This document shows, piece after piece, positions 29,434 through 39,896 of a DNA stretch of 64,000 nt. The notes under the pieces were generated by a model. The model did no database searches. It was not told the DNA's origin and saw only the letters and a list, made by a program, of their open reading frames with translations. Each line of letters starts with the position of its first letter. Position 1 is the first letter of the stretch. Origin of the DNA: Solirubrobacter pauli (GTDB taxonomy: Bacteria; Actinomycetota; Thermoleophilia; Solirubrobacterales; Solirubrobacteraceae); contig NZ_RBIL01000001.1 in assembly GCF_003633755.1 (NCBI RefSeq), positions 2,775,426 through 2,839,425 of the forward strand, read 5' to 3'. A program made the translations under genes and the position numbers.

Positions 29434-29600
29434 CGCTGAGCGCGCTTCTGGAGGTCGCTCGACCGACTGGTGGTCGCGGTCCAACCGCGTGTCCAGCTTT
29501 GGCAACGTCACCGGTAGTATGGTACACCTCACATAGGGACTACGGACGAGGAGCCGTGGGTGCCTGCCGAGAGCTCCCTCTGGGACGGAGGAATCAGTCG
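29434..29600. promoter_or_regulatory. Divergent promoter of the OCD gene and the hydantoinase/ABC operon
   Basis: A 167-bp gap holding a probable GntR site: ATGGTACAC at 29519-29527, whose complement GTGTACCAT matches the core of the GntR promoter palindrome (GTGTAACAT) with one difference and fits the loose TnGT...AC pattern of FCD operators. A GGAGGA ribosome-binding site (29587-29592) precedes the lipoprotein ATG at 29601. The -35/-10 elements cannot be placed with confidence. Confidence 0.5.
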
Positions 29601-31232
29601 ATGCGCTTGTCGAATCGAGCGGGAACGGTCGCCACCGCTGCAGCCGTCGCGCTGTTCATCGCCGCCTGCGGCGGCAGCTACAACGACGGGTCTGGGGGCG
29701 ACAAAGGCTCATCGAACGGTGGTGCCGACGAGTCTTCGCTGAAGGTCAACATGGCCGTGGCCCCGGGCACGCTCGACCCGGCGTCGGGCTGCGGCGCGAA
29801 CGACCTGGCGTTGATCGGCAGCCTCTACTCGCGCCTGACGCAGTACGGCACCAAGCCGGGGCCCGACGGCACGACCGAGGTCGACCCGAGCAAGATCGAG
29901 CCGAGCGCCGCCGAGTCCTGGGACATCTCCGAAGACGGCAAGACCTACACCTTCAAGCTCCGCGCGGGCGCGAAGTTCCCGAGCGGCCAGCCCGTCGATG
30001 CCGAGGCGGTCAAGTACTCGTTCGAGCGCGCGCTGACCATGAACGGCTGCGGCGGCTACTTCCTGCACGACGGCCTGTTGGACCCGCCGCTGATCGACGA
30101 GATCGAGGCCAAGGACGCGACCACCGTCGTCTTCCACCTCAGCCAGGCCGACCCGAACGCCTTGCAGGCGTGGGCCCAGCCCGCCGCGTCGATCGTCGAC
30201 AAGTCGGTGGTCGAAGCCAACGGCGGTGTCAAGAAGGACTCGGTCAACGAGTACATGGCCTCGCACGCGGCGGGCGCCGGCCCGTATCTGCTCGAGTCCT
30301 ACGAGCCGAACAAGAGCGCCGTGCTCACCGCCAACCCGGACTTCGCGGGTGAGCCCAAGCCGGTGTCCAAGACGATCCGGGTGAACTTCATCAACTCGGA
30401 TCCGACCCTCCTCCTGCAGGCCAAGTCCGGCGACGTGGACATCACGCTCGGCCTCTCGAAGCAGAGCGCGAAGAGCCTGGAAGGCAATGCCGGTACGAAG
30501 GTCGTCGCGCACGACACGCCGCTGTCGGTGCAGATCGGCCTGCCGAACTCGAAGAAGCCGTTCGACAACGTCAAGGTGCGCGAAGCGCTCGCGCTCGCCC
30601 TGCCGTACGAGGACATCCTCAAGAACGTCGCGCTGGGGTACGGGCGCCTGTTCTCCGGGCCGCTTTCCCCGGTCTTCCCGGAATACGACGAGTCGATCGG
30701 CGGCGCGCCCAAGACCGATCCGGCCCGCGCGGCGCAGCTCATCAAGGAGTCCGGCATCAAGACGCCGGTGACGGTCGAGATGGCCATCCAGGACGGCAAC
30801 AACGCCGACCGCCAGATCGCCACCATCGCCCAGGGCGAGTGGCGCAAGCTCGGCGTCGAGGTGAAGATCCGCACGCTGCCGGCGGCGGAGTACATCACCG
30901 GCATCCAAGAGCACAAGTACCAGTCCTACATCCGCCTGGACGGGCCGGGTGTGATCGACCCGGGCTACTTCCTGGGCTACGACATGCTCTGCGACATCGG
31001 CTTCAACCTGTCGGAGGTCTGCATCCCGGAGGCGGACAAGCTGGCGGCGGAGGCTCGCAACGAGACCGACGCGGAGAAGCGCAAGGCGCTGTACCAGCAG
31101 ATCAGCCGGCTGTGGCTCCAGGACTGGCCCAAGATCCAGGTCTACGCGGACAAGAACGTCACCGTCCTCTCGGACCGGGTCAAGAACTACTCCTACTCGC
31201 ACGAGCCGGACTTCCGGCTGTGGTCCAAGTAG
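29601..31232 (+). CDS. ABC transporter substrate-binding lipoprotein, family 5 (DppA/OppA-like)
   Basis: A 543-residue periplasmic/cell-wall lipoprotein. The signal peptide ends in the lipobox LFIAAC with the lipidated Cys at 23, followed by a Gly/Ser linker. The SBP_bac_5 domain has VAPGTLDPASGCGANDLALIGSLYSRL, YTFKLRAGAKFPSGQPVDAEAVKYSFERAL, FDNVKVREALALALPYEDIL and AAQLIKESGIKTPV. Ligands of the family are di- and oligopeptides, opines and similar compounds. First gene of a tightly packed operon with the matching permeases and ATPases 4 kb downstream. Confidence 0.92.
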   Translation: MRLSNRAGTVATAAAVALFIAACGGSYNDGSGGDKGSSNGGADESSLKVNMAVAPGTLDPASGCGANDLALIGSLYSRLTQYGTKPGPDGTTEVDPSKIEPSAAESWDISEDGKTYTFKLRAGAKFPSGQPVDAEAVKYSFERALTMNGCGGYFLHDGLLDPPLIDEIEAKDATTVVFHLSQADPNALQAWAQPAASIVDKSVVEANGGVKKDSVNEYMASHAAGAGPYLLESYEPNKSAVLTANPDFAGEPKPVSKTIRVNFINSDPTLLLQAKSGDVDITLGLSKQSAKSLEGNAGTKVVAHDTPLSVQIGLPNSKKPFDNVKVREALALALPYEDILKNVALGYGRLFSGPLSPVFPEYDESIGGAPKTDPARAAQLIKESGIKTPVTVEMAIQDGNNADRQIATIAQGEWRKLGVEVKIRTLPAAEYITGIQEHKYQSYIRLDGPGVIDPGYFLGYDMLCDIGFNLSEVCIPEADKLAAEARNETDAEKRKALYQQISRLWLQDWPKIQVYADKNVTVLSDRVKNYSYSHEPDFRLWSK

Positions 31233-31251
31233 CAACCGGAACGAGGCAGCG

Positions 31252-33300
31252 ATGACGACCCGACTCGGGGTGGACGTGGGAGGCACGTTCACCGACCTGA
31301 TCTTCTACGACGAGGAGTCCGGCGAGACGCGTGTGGCGAAGGCGCCGACCACGCCGGCATCACCAGAGCAGGGGATCCTGCACGCGGTCGCCGCCGGCGT
31401 CCCGGCCGACCGGCTGAAAGCCGCGGAGTACTTCCTCCACGGGACGACCGTCGGACTCAACGCGCTGCTCGAGCGGCGTGGTGCCGTCGTCGGCCTGCTG
31501 GCGACCGAGGGCTTCCGCGACATCCTCGAGATCCGGCGCGGCGACCGCGTCGACATGTACGACCTGTTCTGGCGCCAGCCCGAGCCGCTCGTGCCGCGGC
31601 GGCTGCGGGTCCCGATCCGCGAGCGCTTGTACGCCACCGGCGCGGTGCACACGCCGATCGAGCTCGACGCCGTGCGCGCCGCGGCCGAGCAGTTCAAGGC
31701 CGAGGGCTGCACGGCGGTGGCGATCGCCTTCCTGCACGCCTACGCCAACGGCGAGCACGAGCTGGAGGCGGCCCGCGTGCTGCGCGAAGCCGGCTTCGAG
31801 GGTGAGATCTCGCTCTCGCATCAGGTCAGCGGCGAGTACCGCGAGTATGAGCGCACCACCACGACCGTGATCGATGCGTTCGTGCGCGGCCGGATGGCCA
31901 ACTACCTCGGCCGGCTGGAGGACGCGCTGGGCGAGGAGGGCTTTGACGGCTCGTCGCTCGTGACCCGCTCCGGTGGCGGCGCGTTCACGTTCGGCGAGGC
32001 GGCCGAGCGGCCGTTCGAGACGATCATGTCCGGGCCGGTGGCGGGGGCCGAGGGCGCGTCCGAGGTGGCGCGCGCGTTCGGCTACGAGCACGTCATCACC
32101 GCCGACGTCGGCGGCACGAGCTTCGACACCTGCCTGATCTCCAACGGACGCCCGACGACGCTGTACGAGGGCGAGGTCGTGGGCCTGCCGGTGCAGACGC
32201 CGTGGGTGGACGTGCGCTCGATCGGCGCCGGCGGCGGCTCGATCGCCTATGTCGACCAGGGCGGGCTGCTGCGTGTCGGTCCTCGGAGCGCGGGAGCGGT
32301 CCCCGGCCCGGCGTGCTACGGCCGCGGCGGCACCGAGCCGACCGTGACCGACGCCGCGTTCCTCCTCGGCATGCTCGGTGACGGCGAGCTCGCGGGCGAC
32401 GTGCGGCTGGACCGCGCGGCGTCCGAGGCGGCGATCGCGCCGCTCGTCGAGGCGCTCGGCCTCAGCGAAGAGGAGGTGGCACGCGGCATCCTCACGATCG
32501 CCAACGCCAACATGGCCGGCGCGATCCGCGAGATCACGGTCGAGCAGGGCGTGGACCCCCGGTCGGCAGTGCTGATGCCGTTCGGCGGCGCCGGGCCGCT
32601 GTTCCTGTCGCTGCTGGCCGACGAGCTGGCGATCGGTGAGATCCTGCTCCCGCCGTACGCGGGCAACTTCTCGGCCTGGGGCCTGCTCGGCGCCGACCTC
32701 ACGCAGACGGTCGCCCGCACGCGGATCACGCCGCTGACCGACGAGGGCCTGGCCGAGGCGAACGCGCTGCTGGGGGACCTGTACGCGGAAGTCGGGCGGC
32801 GCGCGACGCACGCCGGCTCCGCCGGGTCGCTGCGTGAGACCGCGCTGGACATGCGGTACGTCGGCCAGGAGCACACCCTGACGGTGCTGGCCGGCGACGA
32901 GCAGGGCACGATCGCGGCGACCCCCGACGAGGTGCGCGAGCGCTTCCGGGCGGAGTACGAGCAGACCTTCGGGCTGCGCATGGACGAGGCGGTCGAGATC
33001 GTCTCGTTGCGCGCGACGATCCGGACGCCGCTCCCGCGCCGCGCGGAACCCGTCGGCGTGTCGTCCAACGGCCACGGCGGCGCGGCGCAGCCCGAGGGCA
33101 CGATCCGCGCGTACTCGTTCGCCGACGGCGACTGGACCGACTTCGCGGTGGTCCAGCGGGCGGGCCTGACGCCGGGCACGAGCGTCACGGGGCCGACGAT
33201 CCTGCTCGAGGAGACGGCCACGTCCTACATCGATCGCGGCTTCAAAGGCCGCGTGCACGAATCCGGATCGATCGTCCTGAAGGCTGAGGGGAAGGCATGA
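31252..33300 (+). CDS. hyuA: Hydantoinase/oxoprolinase subunit A
   Basis: A 682-residue HyuA-type ATP-dependent ring-opening subunit (N-methylhydantoinase, 5-oxoprolinase and acetone carboxylase relatives). The actin-like ATPase motifs are GVDVGGTFTDLIFYDEESG at the N-terminus, HGTTVGLNALLERRGA, TADVGGTSFDTCLI and IGAGGGSIAYVDQGGLLRVGPRSAGAVPGPACYGRGGTEPTVTDA. The C-terminal part ends in a biotin-carboxyl-like barrel segment. The stop overlaps the hyuB start (ATGA). It probably pairs with either of the two HyuB proteins. The exact substrate cannot be read from sequence. Confidence 0.92.
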   Translation: MTTRLGVDVGGTFTDLIFYDEESGETRVAKAPTTPASPEQGILHAVAAGVPADRLKAAEYFLHGTTVGLNALLERRGAVVGLLATEGFRDILEIRRGDRVDMYDLFWRQPEPLVPRRLRVPIRERLYATGAVHTPIELDAVRAAAEQFKAEGCTAVAIAFLHAYANGEHELEAARVLREAGFEGEISLSHQVSGEYREYERTTTTVIDAFVRGRMANYLGRLEDALGEEGFDGSSLVTRSGGGAFTFGEAAERPFETIMSGPVAGAEGASEVARAFGYEHVITADVGGTSFDTCLISNGRPTTLYEGEVVGLPVQTPWVDVRSIGAGGGSIAYVDQGGLLRVGPRSAGAVPGPACYGRGGTEPTVTDAAFLLGMLGDGELAGDVRLDRAASEAAIAPLVEALGLSEEEVARGILTIANANMAGAIREITVEQGVDPRSAVLMPFGGAGPLFLSLLADELAIGEILLPPYAGNFSAWGLLGADLTQTVARTRITPLTDEGLAEANALLGDLYAEVGRRATHAGSAGSLRETALDMRYVGQEHTLTVLAGDEQGTIAATPDEVRERFRAEYEQTFGLRMDEAVEIVSLRATIRTPLPRRAEPVGVSSNGHGGAAQPEGTIRAYSFADGDWTDFAVVQRAGLTPGTSVTGPTILLEETATSYIDRGFKGRVHESGSIVLKAEGKA

Positions 33301-35027
33301 GCGCAGTCGAGACCGTCGTCCACCGCGCGGGCGCGGGAGGCGCGACCGGCGTCGCGGATGCCGACCCGATCACGACCGAGGTGATCCGTCACGGGCTGAA
33401 CTCGGCCGCCAACCAGATGAAGCGCGCCCTGGTGCGCACGGCGTTCTCGCCGATCATCTACGAGGTCCTCGACTTCGCCGTCGCGATCTACGACGATCAG
33501 ATCCGGCTCCTGGCGCAGGCGCCGAGCCTGCCGCTGTTCATGGGCACCATGAACTACTGCGTCGAGTACGCGGTCGAGGGCGCCGGCGGCGTGGACAAGC
33601 TCCAGCCGGGCGACATCATCCTCTACAACGAGCCGTACGGCACCGGCTCGCATCCGCAGGACGCGGCGGTCGTGATGCCGGTGTTCTTCGACGGCACGTT
33701 GATCGCCTACACCGCGATCAAGGGTCACTGGCTCGACATCGGCGGCAAGGAGCCGTACTCGACCGACACGGTCGACGTGTTCCAGGAAGGCACGATCTTC
33801 CCTGGCGTCAAGCTCTACCGGGCGGGCGAGCTCGTCGACGACATCTACCGGATGGCGCTGGCCAACACGCGCGTGCCGAAGATGGTCGCGGGCGACCTGA
33901 ACGCCGAGGTGGTCGGCGTGCGCGCCGGCGCGGCCGCGCTCGTGGACCTCGTCGGCCGTTACGGGCTGGAGACCTTCCGGACGTCGGTCGAGCGCATGTA
34001 CGACCACGGCGAGGCCGTCGTGCGGGCGTACCTCGAGCAGATGCCGGACGGCCAGTACGTCGGGCAGGGCAGGATGGACAACAACGGGATCACGGAGGAT
34101 CCGATCCCGTTCGAGGTCGTCCTCGAGATCGAGGGCTCGTCGGCGCGCGTGGACTTCTCGCGCGCCCCCGACGCCCAGGAAGGGCCGGTGAACTGCCCGA
34201 TCCCGTCGACGGTCTCCGCGAGCCGGATCGCGCTCACGATGCTGGCCGGCTCGGGCGAGCCTCCCAACGAAGGGCACTTCCGCGCGATCGAGGTCGTCAC
34301 CCGGCCCGGCTCGATGTTCCATCCGCTCAAGCCATCGCCGTGCTTCCTGTACGGCTGGCCGGCCATGCAGTCGATGGAGGTCATCTACAACGCCGTCGCG
34401 CAGGCGATGCCCGACGCCGTCACCGCGTGCAGCGGCGGCGACATCTGCTCGTTGGTCTGGTGGGGCACGCGCGAGGCCACCGGTGAGCCGTGGGCCGACG
34501 GCTCGCCACACCCGGTCGGCCAGGGCGCGCACGTGCGTGGCGACGGCGCGAACAGCCTGCTGCACGTCGCCGAGTCCGCCACGCGCTTCTCGCCCACCGA
34601 GGTGTGGGAGACCAAGAACCCGTGGCTGCTCGAGCGGGTGGAGCTCATCGCGGACTCCGGCGGCGCGGGCAAGCACCGCGGCGGCCTCGGGGTGCAGATG
34701 GACTTCCAGATGCTCGAGGACGCGTGGGTGACGGCGGTGATCGAGCGCACGCAGTCGCCGGGCTGGGGCCTTGAAGGTGGTGAGCCCGCCGGCGTCGCCA
34801 ACGCGGGCGCGCTGCGCCAGGCCGACGGCACGCGGACCACGCTCGGCAAGGCCACCCGCTTGAAGGTGGCCAAGGGCGCGACGTTCGAGCTGACCTGCGG
34901 CGGTGGCGGCGGCTACGGCCCGCCGTCCGAGCGCGACCCGGAGGCGGTACGCAGCGACGTGCGCGAGGGCTACGTCAGCGAGGCCCGTGCGCGCGAGCAG
35001 TACCCGCACGCCTTCGAGGACGAGTGA
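33297..35027 (+). CDS. hyuB: Hydantoinase subunit B, first copy
   Basis: A 576-residue HyuB subunit. Marks: TTEVIRHGLNSAANQMKRALVRTAFSPIIYEVLDFAVAIYD, GDIILYNEPYGTGSHPQDAAVV, IKGHWLDIGGKEPYSTDTVDVFQEGTIFPGVKLYRAGE, GPVNCPIPSTVSASRIAL and SGGDICSLVWWGTREATG. It forms the catalytic heteromer with HyuA. It is a close paralogue of the gene at 41103-42779, with long identical blocks, so the operon arose with a duplication. It is coupled to hyuA by ATGA and to the permease gene by GTGA. Confidence 0.92.
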   Translation: MSAVETVVHRAGAGGATGVADADPITTEVIRHGLNSAANQMKRALVRTAFSPIIYEVLDFAVAIYDDQIRLLAQAPSLPLFMGTMNYCVEYAVEGAGGVDKLQPGDIILYNEPYGTGSHPQDAAVVMPVFFDGTLIAYTAIKGHWLDIGGKEPYSTDTVDVFQEGTIFPGVKLYRAGELVDDIYRMALANTRVPKMVAGDLNAEVVGVRAGAAALVDLVGRYGLETFRTSVERMYDHGEAVVRAYLEQMPDGQYVGQGRMDNNGITEDPIPFEVVLEIEGSSARVDFSRAPDAQEGPVNCPIPSTVSASRIALTMLAGSGEPPNEGHFRAIEVVTRPGSMFHPLKPSPCFLYGWPAMQSMEVIYNAVAQAMPDAVTACSGGDICSLVWWGTREATGEPWADGSPHPVGQGAHVRGDGANSLLHVAESATRFSPTEVWETKNPWLLERVELIADSGGAGKHRGGLGVQMDFQMLEDAWVTAVIERTQSPGWGLEGGEPAGVANAGALRQADGTRTTLGKATRLKVAKGATFELTCGGGGGYGPPSERDPEAVRSDVREGYVSEARAREQYPHAFEDE

Positions 35028-35935
35028 GCGTCGCTCCCCTCACTCCGCCCGCTGATGCGGTCGATGTCGCCGTCGAGCCCGGCGCCGCCCGTCGCGGCGC
35101 CGCGGCTCGAGCGGTGTTCTTCGGACGCCCGTCGGCCGCCGCGGCCAGCATCTGCCTGTTGGTGCTGATCGCGCTGGCCGTCTTCGGTCCCGTGATCTGG
35201 AACAAGGATCCGGCCGCGGTCGACGTCGCCTCCGCGCTGCAGGCGCCGTCGGGCGCCCACCCCATGGGGACCGACGCGAGTGGGCGTGACATCCTCACGC
35301 GCTTCAACCACGGTGCGCGGCTGTCACTGACGATCGCGCCGCTCGTGGTGGTCGTCGGGGCGTTCTTCGGCGGCCTGGTCGGTCTCGTCGCGGGCGTGTT
35401 CCGCGGCTGGTCGGACGCCGTTCTGATGCGAATCATGGACGCGGTCCTCGCGTTCCCGCCGCTCATCCTCGCGATGGCGGTGACCGTGGGCATGGGCGTC
35501 GGCGTGACGTCGGCCGCGGTCGGGATCATGCTCACCTCGATCCCCTGGTACGCGCGCCTGCTGCGCAGCGACGCGCTGAGCATCCGCTCGCGGCCGTACA
35601 TCGAGGCCGCTCGCGCGCTCGGCGCCGGGCGCGCGCGGATCGTCCGCCGGCACGTGCTCCCGCACGTGGTCCCGACGTTGCTCGTGCAGGGCGCGAGCGT
35701 GTTCGGCTACTCGATCCTGACGCTCGCGGCGCTCGGCTTCGTCGGACTCGGAGCCCAGTCGCCGACGGCTGAGTGGGGGACGATGATCACCGAGGGCCTG
35801 CAGTACGCCATCACCGGGCAGTGGTGGATCGTCGCCTTCCCGGGCCTCGGCGTGTTCCTCGCGGTGACCGCCGCCAACGTGCTGGCCGACCGCGTCCAAG
35901 CCGTCCTGGATCCACGCGCGGGAGGGAGGGCCTGA
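35024..35935 (+). CDS. ABC transporter permease, DppC/OppC type
   Basis: A 303-residue inner-membrane permease with about six helices. An N-terminal cytosolic stretch and first helix (ICLLVLIALAVFGPVIW) are followed by the DppC signature HPMGTDASGRDILTRFNHGARLSL and the EAA loop EAARALGAGRARIVRRHVLPHVVP that contacts the ATPases. GTG start overlapping the hyuB stop. One base overlap (TGATG) with the next permease. The gene order C before B is the reverse of most dpp operons. Confidence 0.93.
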   Translation: MSVAPLTPPADAVDVAVEPGAARRGAAARAVFFGRPSAAAASICLLVLIALAVFGPVIWNKDPAAVDVASALQAPSGAHPMGTDASGRDILTRFNHGARLSLTIAPLVVVVGAFFGGLVGLVAGVFRGWSDAVLMRIMDAVLAFPPLILAMAVTVGMGVGVTSAAVGIMLTSIPWYARLLRSDALSIRSRPYIEAARALGAGRARIVRRHVLPHVVPTLLVQGASVFGYSILTLAALGFVGLGAQSPTAEWGTMITEGLQYAITGQWWIVAFPGLGVFLAVTAANVLADRVQAVLDPRAGGRA

Positions 35936-36944
35936 TGCTGCGCTTCTTCGGCTCGCGGCTCGCCGGCGGCGCCGTGTCGATCTTCGGCGCCTCGCTGCTC
36001 GCCTTCCTGTTCCTGCGCAAGATGCCAGGCGACCCGGCTCGCCTCGTGCTCGGACCGTTGGCGTCCGACGAGTCGATCGCCGCCCTGCGCGACGACATGG
36101 GCCTCAACGATCCGGTCTGGACCCAGTACTGGCATTACGTGCGCGACTTCTTCACCGGCGATTGGGGCTTCTCGTACTCGACCGGCCAGGACGTGAGCAC
36201 GCAGATCTCCAACCGGCTGCCGGCGAGCGTCGAGCTCGGCCTGTGGGCGTTCCTGTTCGCGTTCGTCGCGGCGATCGGCCTGGCGCTGCTGTCGACCTAC
36301 CGACACCGGCCCGTCATCGACGGCGTCACACGGGCCGCGGCCTTCGTCGGCCTGGGCACGCCACCCTTCTGGCTCGGCCTGATGCTGCTGGTGGTCTTCT
36401 TCTCGTGGCTCGGCTGGTTCCCCGGCCCTGAAGGCCGCGTGTCCGAGGGCACCGCGCTGCCTCCCAAGATCACGGGGATGGTCAGCATCGACGCGTTGCT
36501 GACCTTCAACCTGCCGGCCTTCGGCGACGCCTTCATGCACCTGTTCCTGCCGGCCATCAGCCTTGGGCTGGGAGCGTTCGCGCTGCTCGTGCGGCTGCTG
36601 CGCGCGAACCTCCACGAGGTGGGCCGCGAGCCGTTCCTCGTCGTCTCGCGCAGCAAGGGTCTGTCGCGCTGGAGCGCGCACGCGCGGCACGCGCTGCCGA
36701 ACGCGTTCCTGCCCACCCTCACCGCCGGCGGCCTGTTGCTCGCGCAGATGATCGGCGGCAGCGTGCTGGTGGAGAAGGTCTACAACTGGCCGGGCGTCGG
36801 CACGCTCGTCGTGGACTCGATCCTGCGCCAGGACTTCAGCGTCGTCCAGGCCTTCATCCTGCTCAGCGCCTGCGCCTACGTGGTGGTCAACCTGCTGGTG
36901 GACGTGCTCTACGGCGTCCTCGACCCTCGTGTGAGGAGCGCCCG

Positions 36945-36948
<4 letters not shown>
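35935..36948 (+). CDS. ABC transporter permease, DppB/OppB type
   Basis: A 337-residue permease: FFGSRLAGGAVSIFGASLLAFLFLRKMPGDPA at the N-terminus, LGLNDPVWTQYWHYVRDFFTGDWGFSYSTG-type periplasmic loop, LGTPPFWLGLMLLVVFF, and an EAA-like loop EPFLVVSRSKGLSRWSAHARHALPNAFLPTLT. The last part VEKVYNWPGVGTLVVDSILRQDFSVVQAF is diagnostic for DppB. It forms the channel with the DppC-type protein upstream. The stop overlaps the next ATG (ATGA). Confidence 0.93.
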
Positions 36949-37951
<1,003 letters not shown>

Positions 37952-37955
<4 letters not shown>

Positions 37956-38947
37956 GTGACGCGCTGCTCGTCGTCGACGAGCTGGTCCAGGAGTTCGCCG
38001 GCGCCCGCCGCAAAGACCCGCCGCTGCGCGCCGTGGACGGCGTCTCGTTCTCCGTCCGGCGCGGCGAGACGTTCGGAGTCGTGGGTGAGTCGGGGTGCGG
38101 CAAGTCCACGCTCTCGCGCGCGATCCTGCGGTTGATCGAGCCGACCGGTGGCGCGGTCGCCTTCGACGGCGAGGACGTCCGCGCGCTCGACACGGACGCG
38201 CTGCGGCGGTTGCGCCGGCGTATGCAGCTCGTCTTCCAGGATCCGCTCGGCTCATTGGACCCGCGCATGACCGCGCGGGCGATCGTCGAGGAGCCGCTGG
38301 AGATCCACCGCGTCGGCACGCGCGTCGAGCGGGCCCGGCGCGCGTCGGAGATGCTCGAGCTGGTCGGCATCCCGGCGAGCCAGCACACGCGCAAGCCGTA
38401 CGCCTTCTCGGGTGGGCAGCGACAGCGCATCGGCGTGGCCCGGGCGCTCGTGCTCGAGCCCGATCTGGTGTTCCTCGACGAGCCGATCTCGGCGCTGGAC
38501 GTCTCGATCCAGGCGCAGGTCCTCAACCTGCTGCGCGAGCTGCAGGAACGCCTCGGCCTGACGTACGTGTTCATCGTGCACGACCTGGCGGTGGCCGAGT
38601 ACTTCTGCGACCGCGTCGCCGTCCTCTACCGAGGGGCGATCATGGAGCTCGCCCCGAGCTCCGCGATCTTCCACGAGGCGCTGCACCCGTACACGGCCTC
38701 GCTACTGGCCGCGGTGCCGATCCCCGACCCAGAGGTCGCGCGCCGGCGCGAGCGGATCGTCCTCCGAGGGGACGTCGCGCCGTTGTCGCCACAGGCCGGA
38801 GGGTGCCGCTTCCGCGACCGCTGCCCGGTCGGGCGCGATCGTGCGGTCTGCGCCGAGCAGGCGCCACCGCTGACCGAGCACCGTCCGGGGCACTGGGCGG
38901 CGTGTCACTTCCCCGGAGAGCTGCAAGGAGTCCAAGGCGATGACTGA
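37952..38947 (+). CDS. ABC transporter ATP-binding protein, DppF/OppF type
   Basis: A 331-residue ATPase with Walker A GESGCGKST, Q-loop VFQDPLGSLDPRM, signature FSGGQRQRI, Walker B LVFLDEPISALD and H-loop IVHDLA. The C-terminal Cys motif is CRFRDRCPVGRDRAVC. ATGA overlap with the preceding ATPase gene and an eight-base overlap with the next gene. Confidence 0.94.
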
Positions 38948-39896
38948 GCTGACCCCCGCCGCGGTGCTCGCGGTCGAGCAACTCGGCGTGCGCGCAGGCG
39001 AGCGGGTCGCCGTGCTGCACAACGCCGCGCAACGCGCGATCGCGGCGGCGCTGGCCGACGCGACGCGCGACGCGGGCGCCGAGGTCCAGGTGGTGGAGTT
39101 CGCGACGCTCGAGCGCCACGGCGCAGAGCCGCCCCTCGAGGTGGCGGAGGCGATCCTGCGCGCGGACGCGTGCTTTGCCGCCACGGACACGTCGCTCAGC
39201 CACACGCGGGCACGGATCGCCGGAACGCAGCGCGGCGGTCGCTTCGCCTCGCTGCCCACCGTCACCGACGACATCTTCCGGCGCACGATCCCGATCGACT
39301 ACGCGCTGATGAAGCGCCGCGGCGCGGCCATCGCGGACCTGATCACCCGGGCCGACACGGTGCGCATCACGAGTCCCCAAGGCACCGACGTGACGCTGGT
39401 GGTCCGCGGTCGCGACGGGCGCAACGACGACGGCGACCTGCGTGAAGCGGGCGCGTTCGGCAACCTCCCCGCCGGCGAGGCGTACGTCTCCCCGGTCGAG
39501 GTCGAGGGTGACGGCGTCATCGTCTTCGACGGCTCGATCGCGGGCTACGGGCTGCTGAAGGAGCCGGTCGAGGTCGTCATGGCCGGCGGCCGGCTCGTAT
39601 CGGCCTCGGGCGAGGCCGGGGCCTGGCTGGAGCGCATGCTCGACAGCGGCGGCGACGGCGGCCGCAGGGTCGCGGAGCTCGGAATCGGCACCAACCCGGC
39701 TGCGACGCTGTGCGGCGTCGTGCTCGAAGACGAGAAGCTGATCGGCACCGCGCACATCGCGTTCGGCTCCAGCGCCGGAATCGGAGGCGTCGTGCAGTCC
39801 TCGGTCCACATCGACTCGATCATGCTCGAGCCCACCGTCGAGATCGCCGGCGAGACGGTGGTCTCCGGCGGCCGGTTGGTGTTCGATCCCACATGA
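38940..39896 (+). CDS. M29-like aminopeptidase (AmpS/PepS/NicX relatives)
   Basis: A 318-residue protein of the thermophilic aminopeptidase (M29) superfamily. Seen: an N-terminal Rossmann-like half with TDTSLSHTRARIAG, a middle ITSPQGTDVTLVVRGR segment, FGNLPAGEAYVSPVEVEGDGVIVFDG with the metal-ligand glutamates, and the diagnostic GIGTNPAATLCGVVLEDEKLIGTAHIAFGSS block. Relatives include leucyl aminopeptidases and the dioxygenase NicX. In this operon a peptidase or amidase step on imported substrate is plausible. It lacks part of the N-terminal domain of the roughly 410-residue peptidases. Confidence 0.8.
   Translation: MTELTPAAVLAVEQLGVRAGERVAVLHNAAQRAIAAALADATRDAGAEVQVVEFATLERHGAEPPLEVAEAILRADACFAATDTSLSHTRARIAGTQRGGRFASLPTVTDDIFRRTIPIDYALMKRRGAAIADLITRADTVRITSPQGTDVTLVVRGRDGRNDDGDLREAGAFGNLPAGEAYVSPVEVEGDGVIVFDGSIAGYGLLKEPVEVVMAGGRLVSASGEAGAWLERMLDSGGDGGRRVAELGIGTNPAATLCGVVLEDEKLIGTAHIAFGSSAGIGGVVQSSVHIDSIMLEPTVEIAGETVVSGGRLVFDPT

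Noticed and set aside
29434-29532. Longer OCD gene starting at ATG 29532
   Set aside because: The added residues cross the probable GntR operator and have poor coding character. GTG 29433 begins exactly at the family N-terminus.
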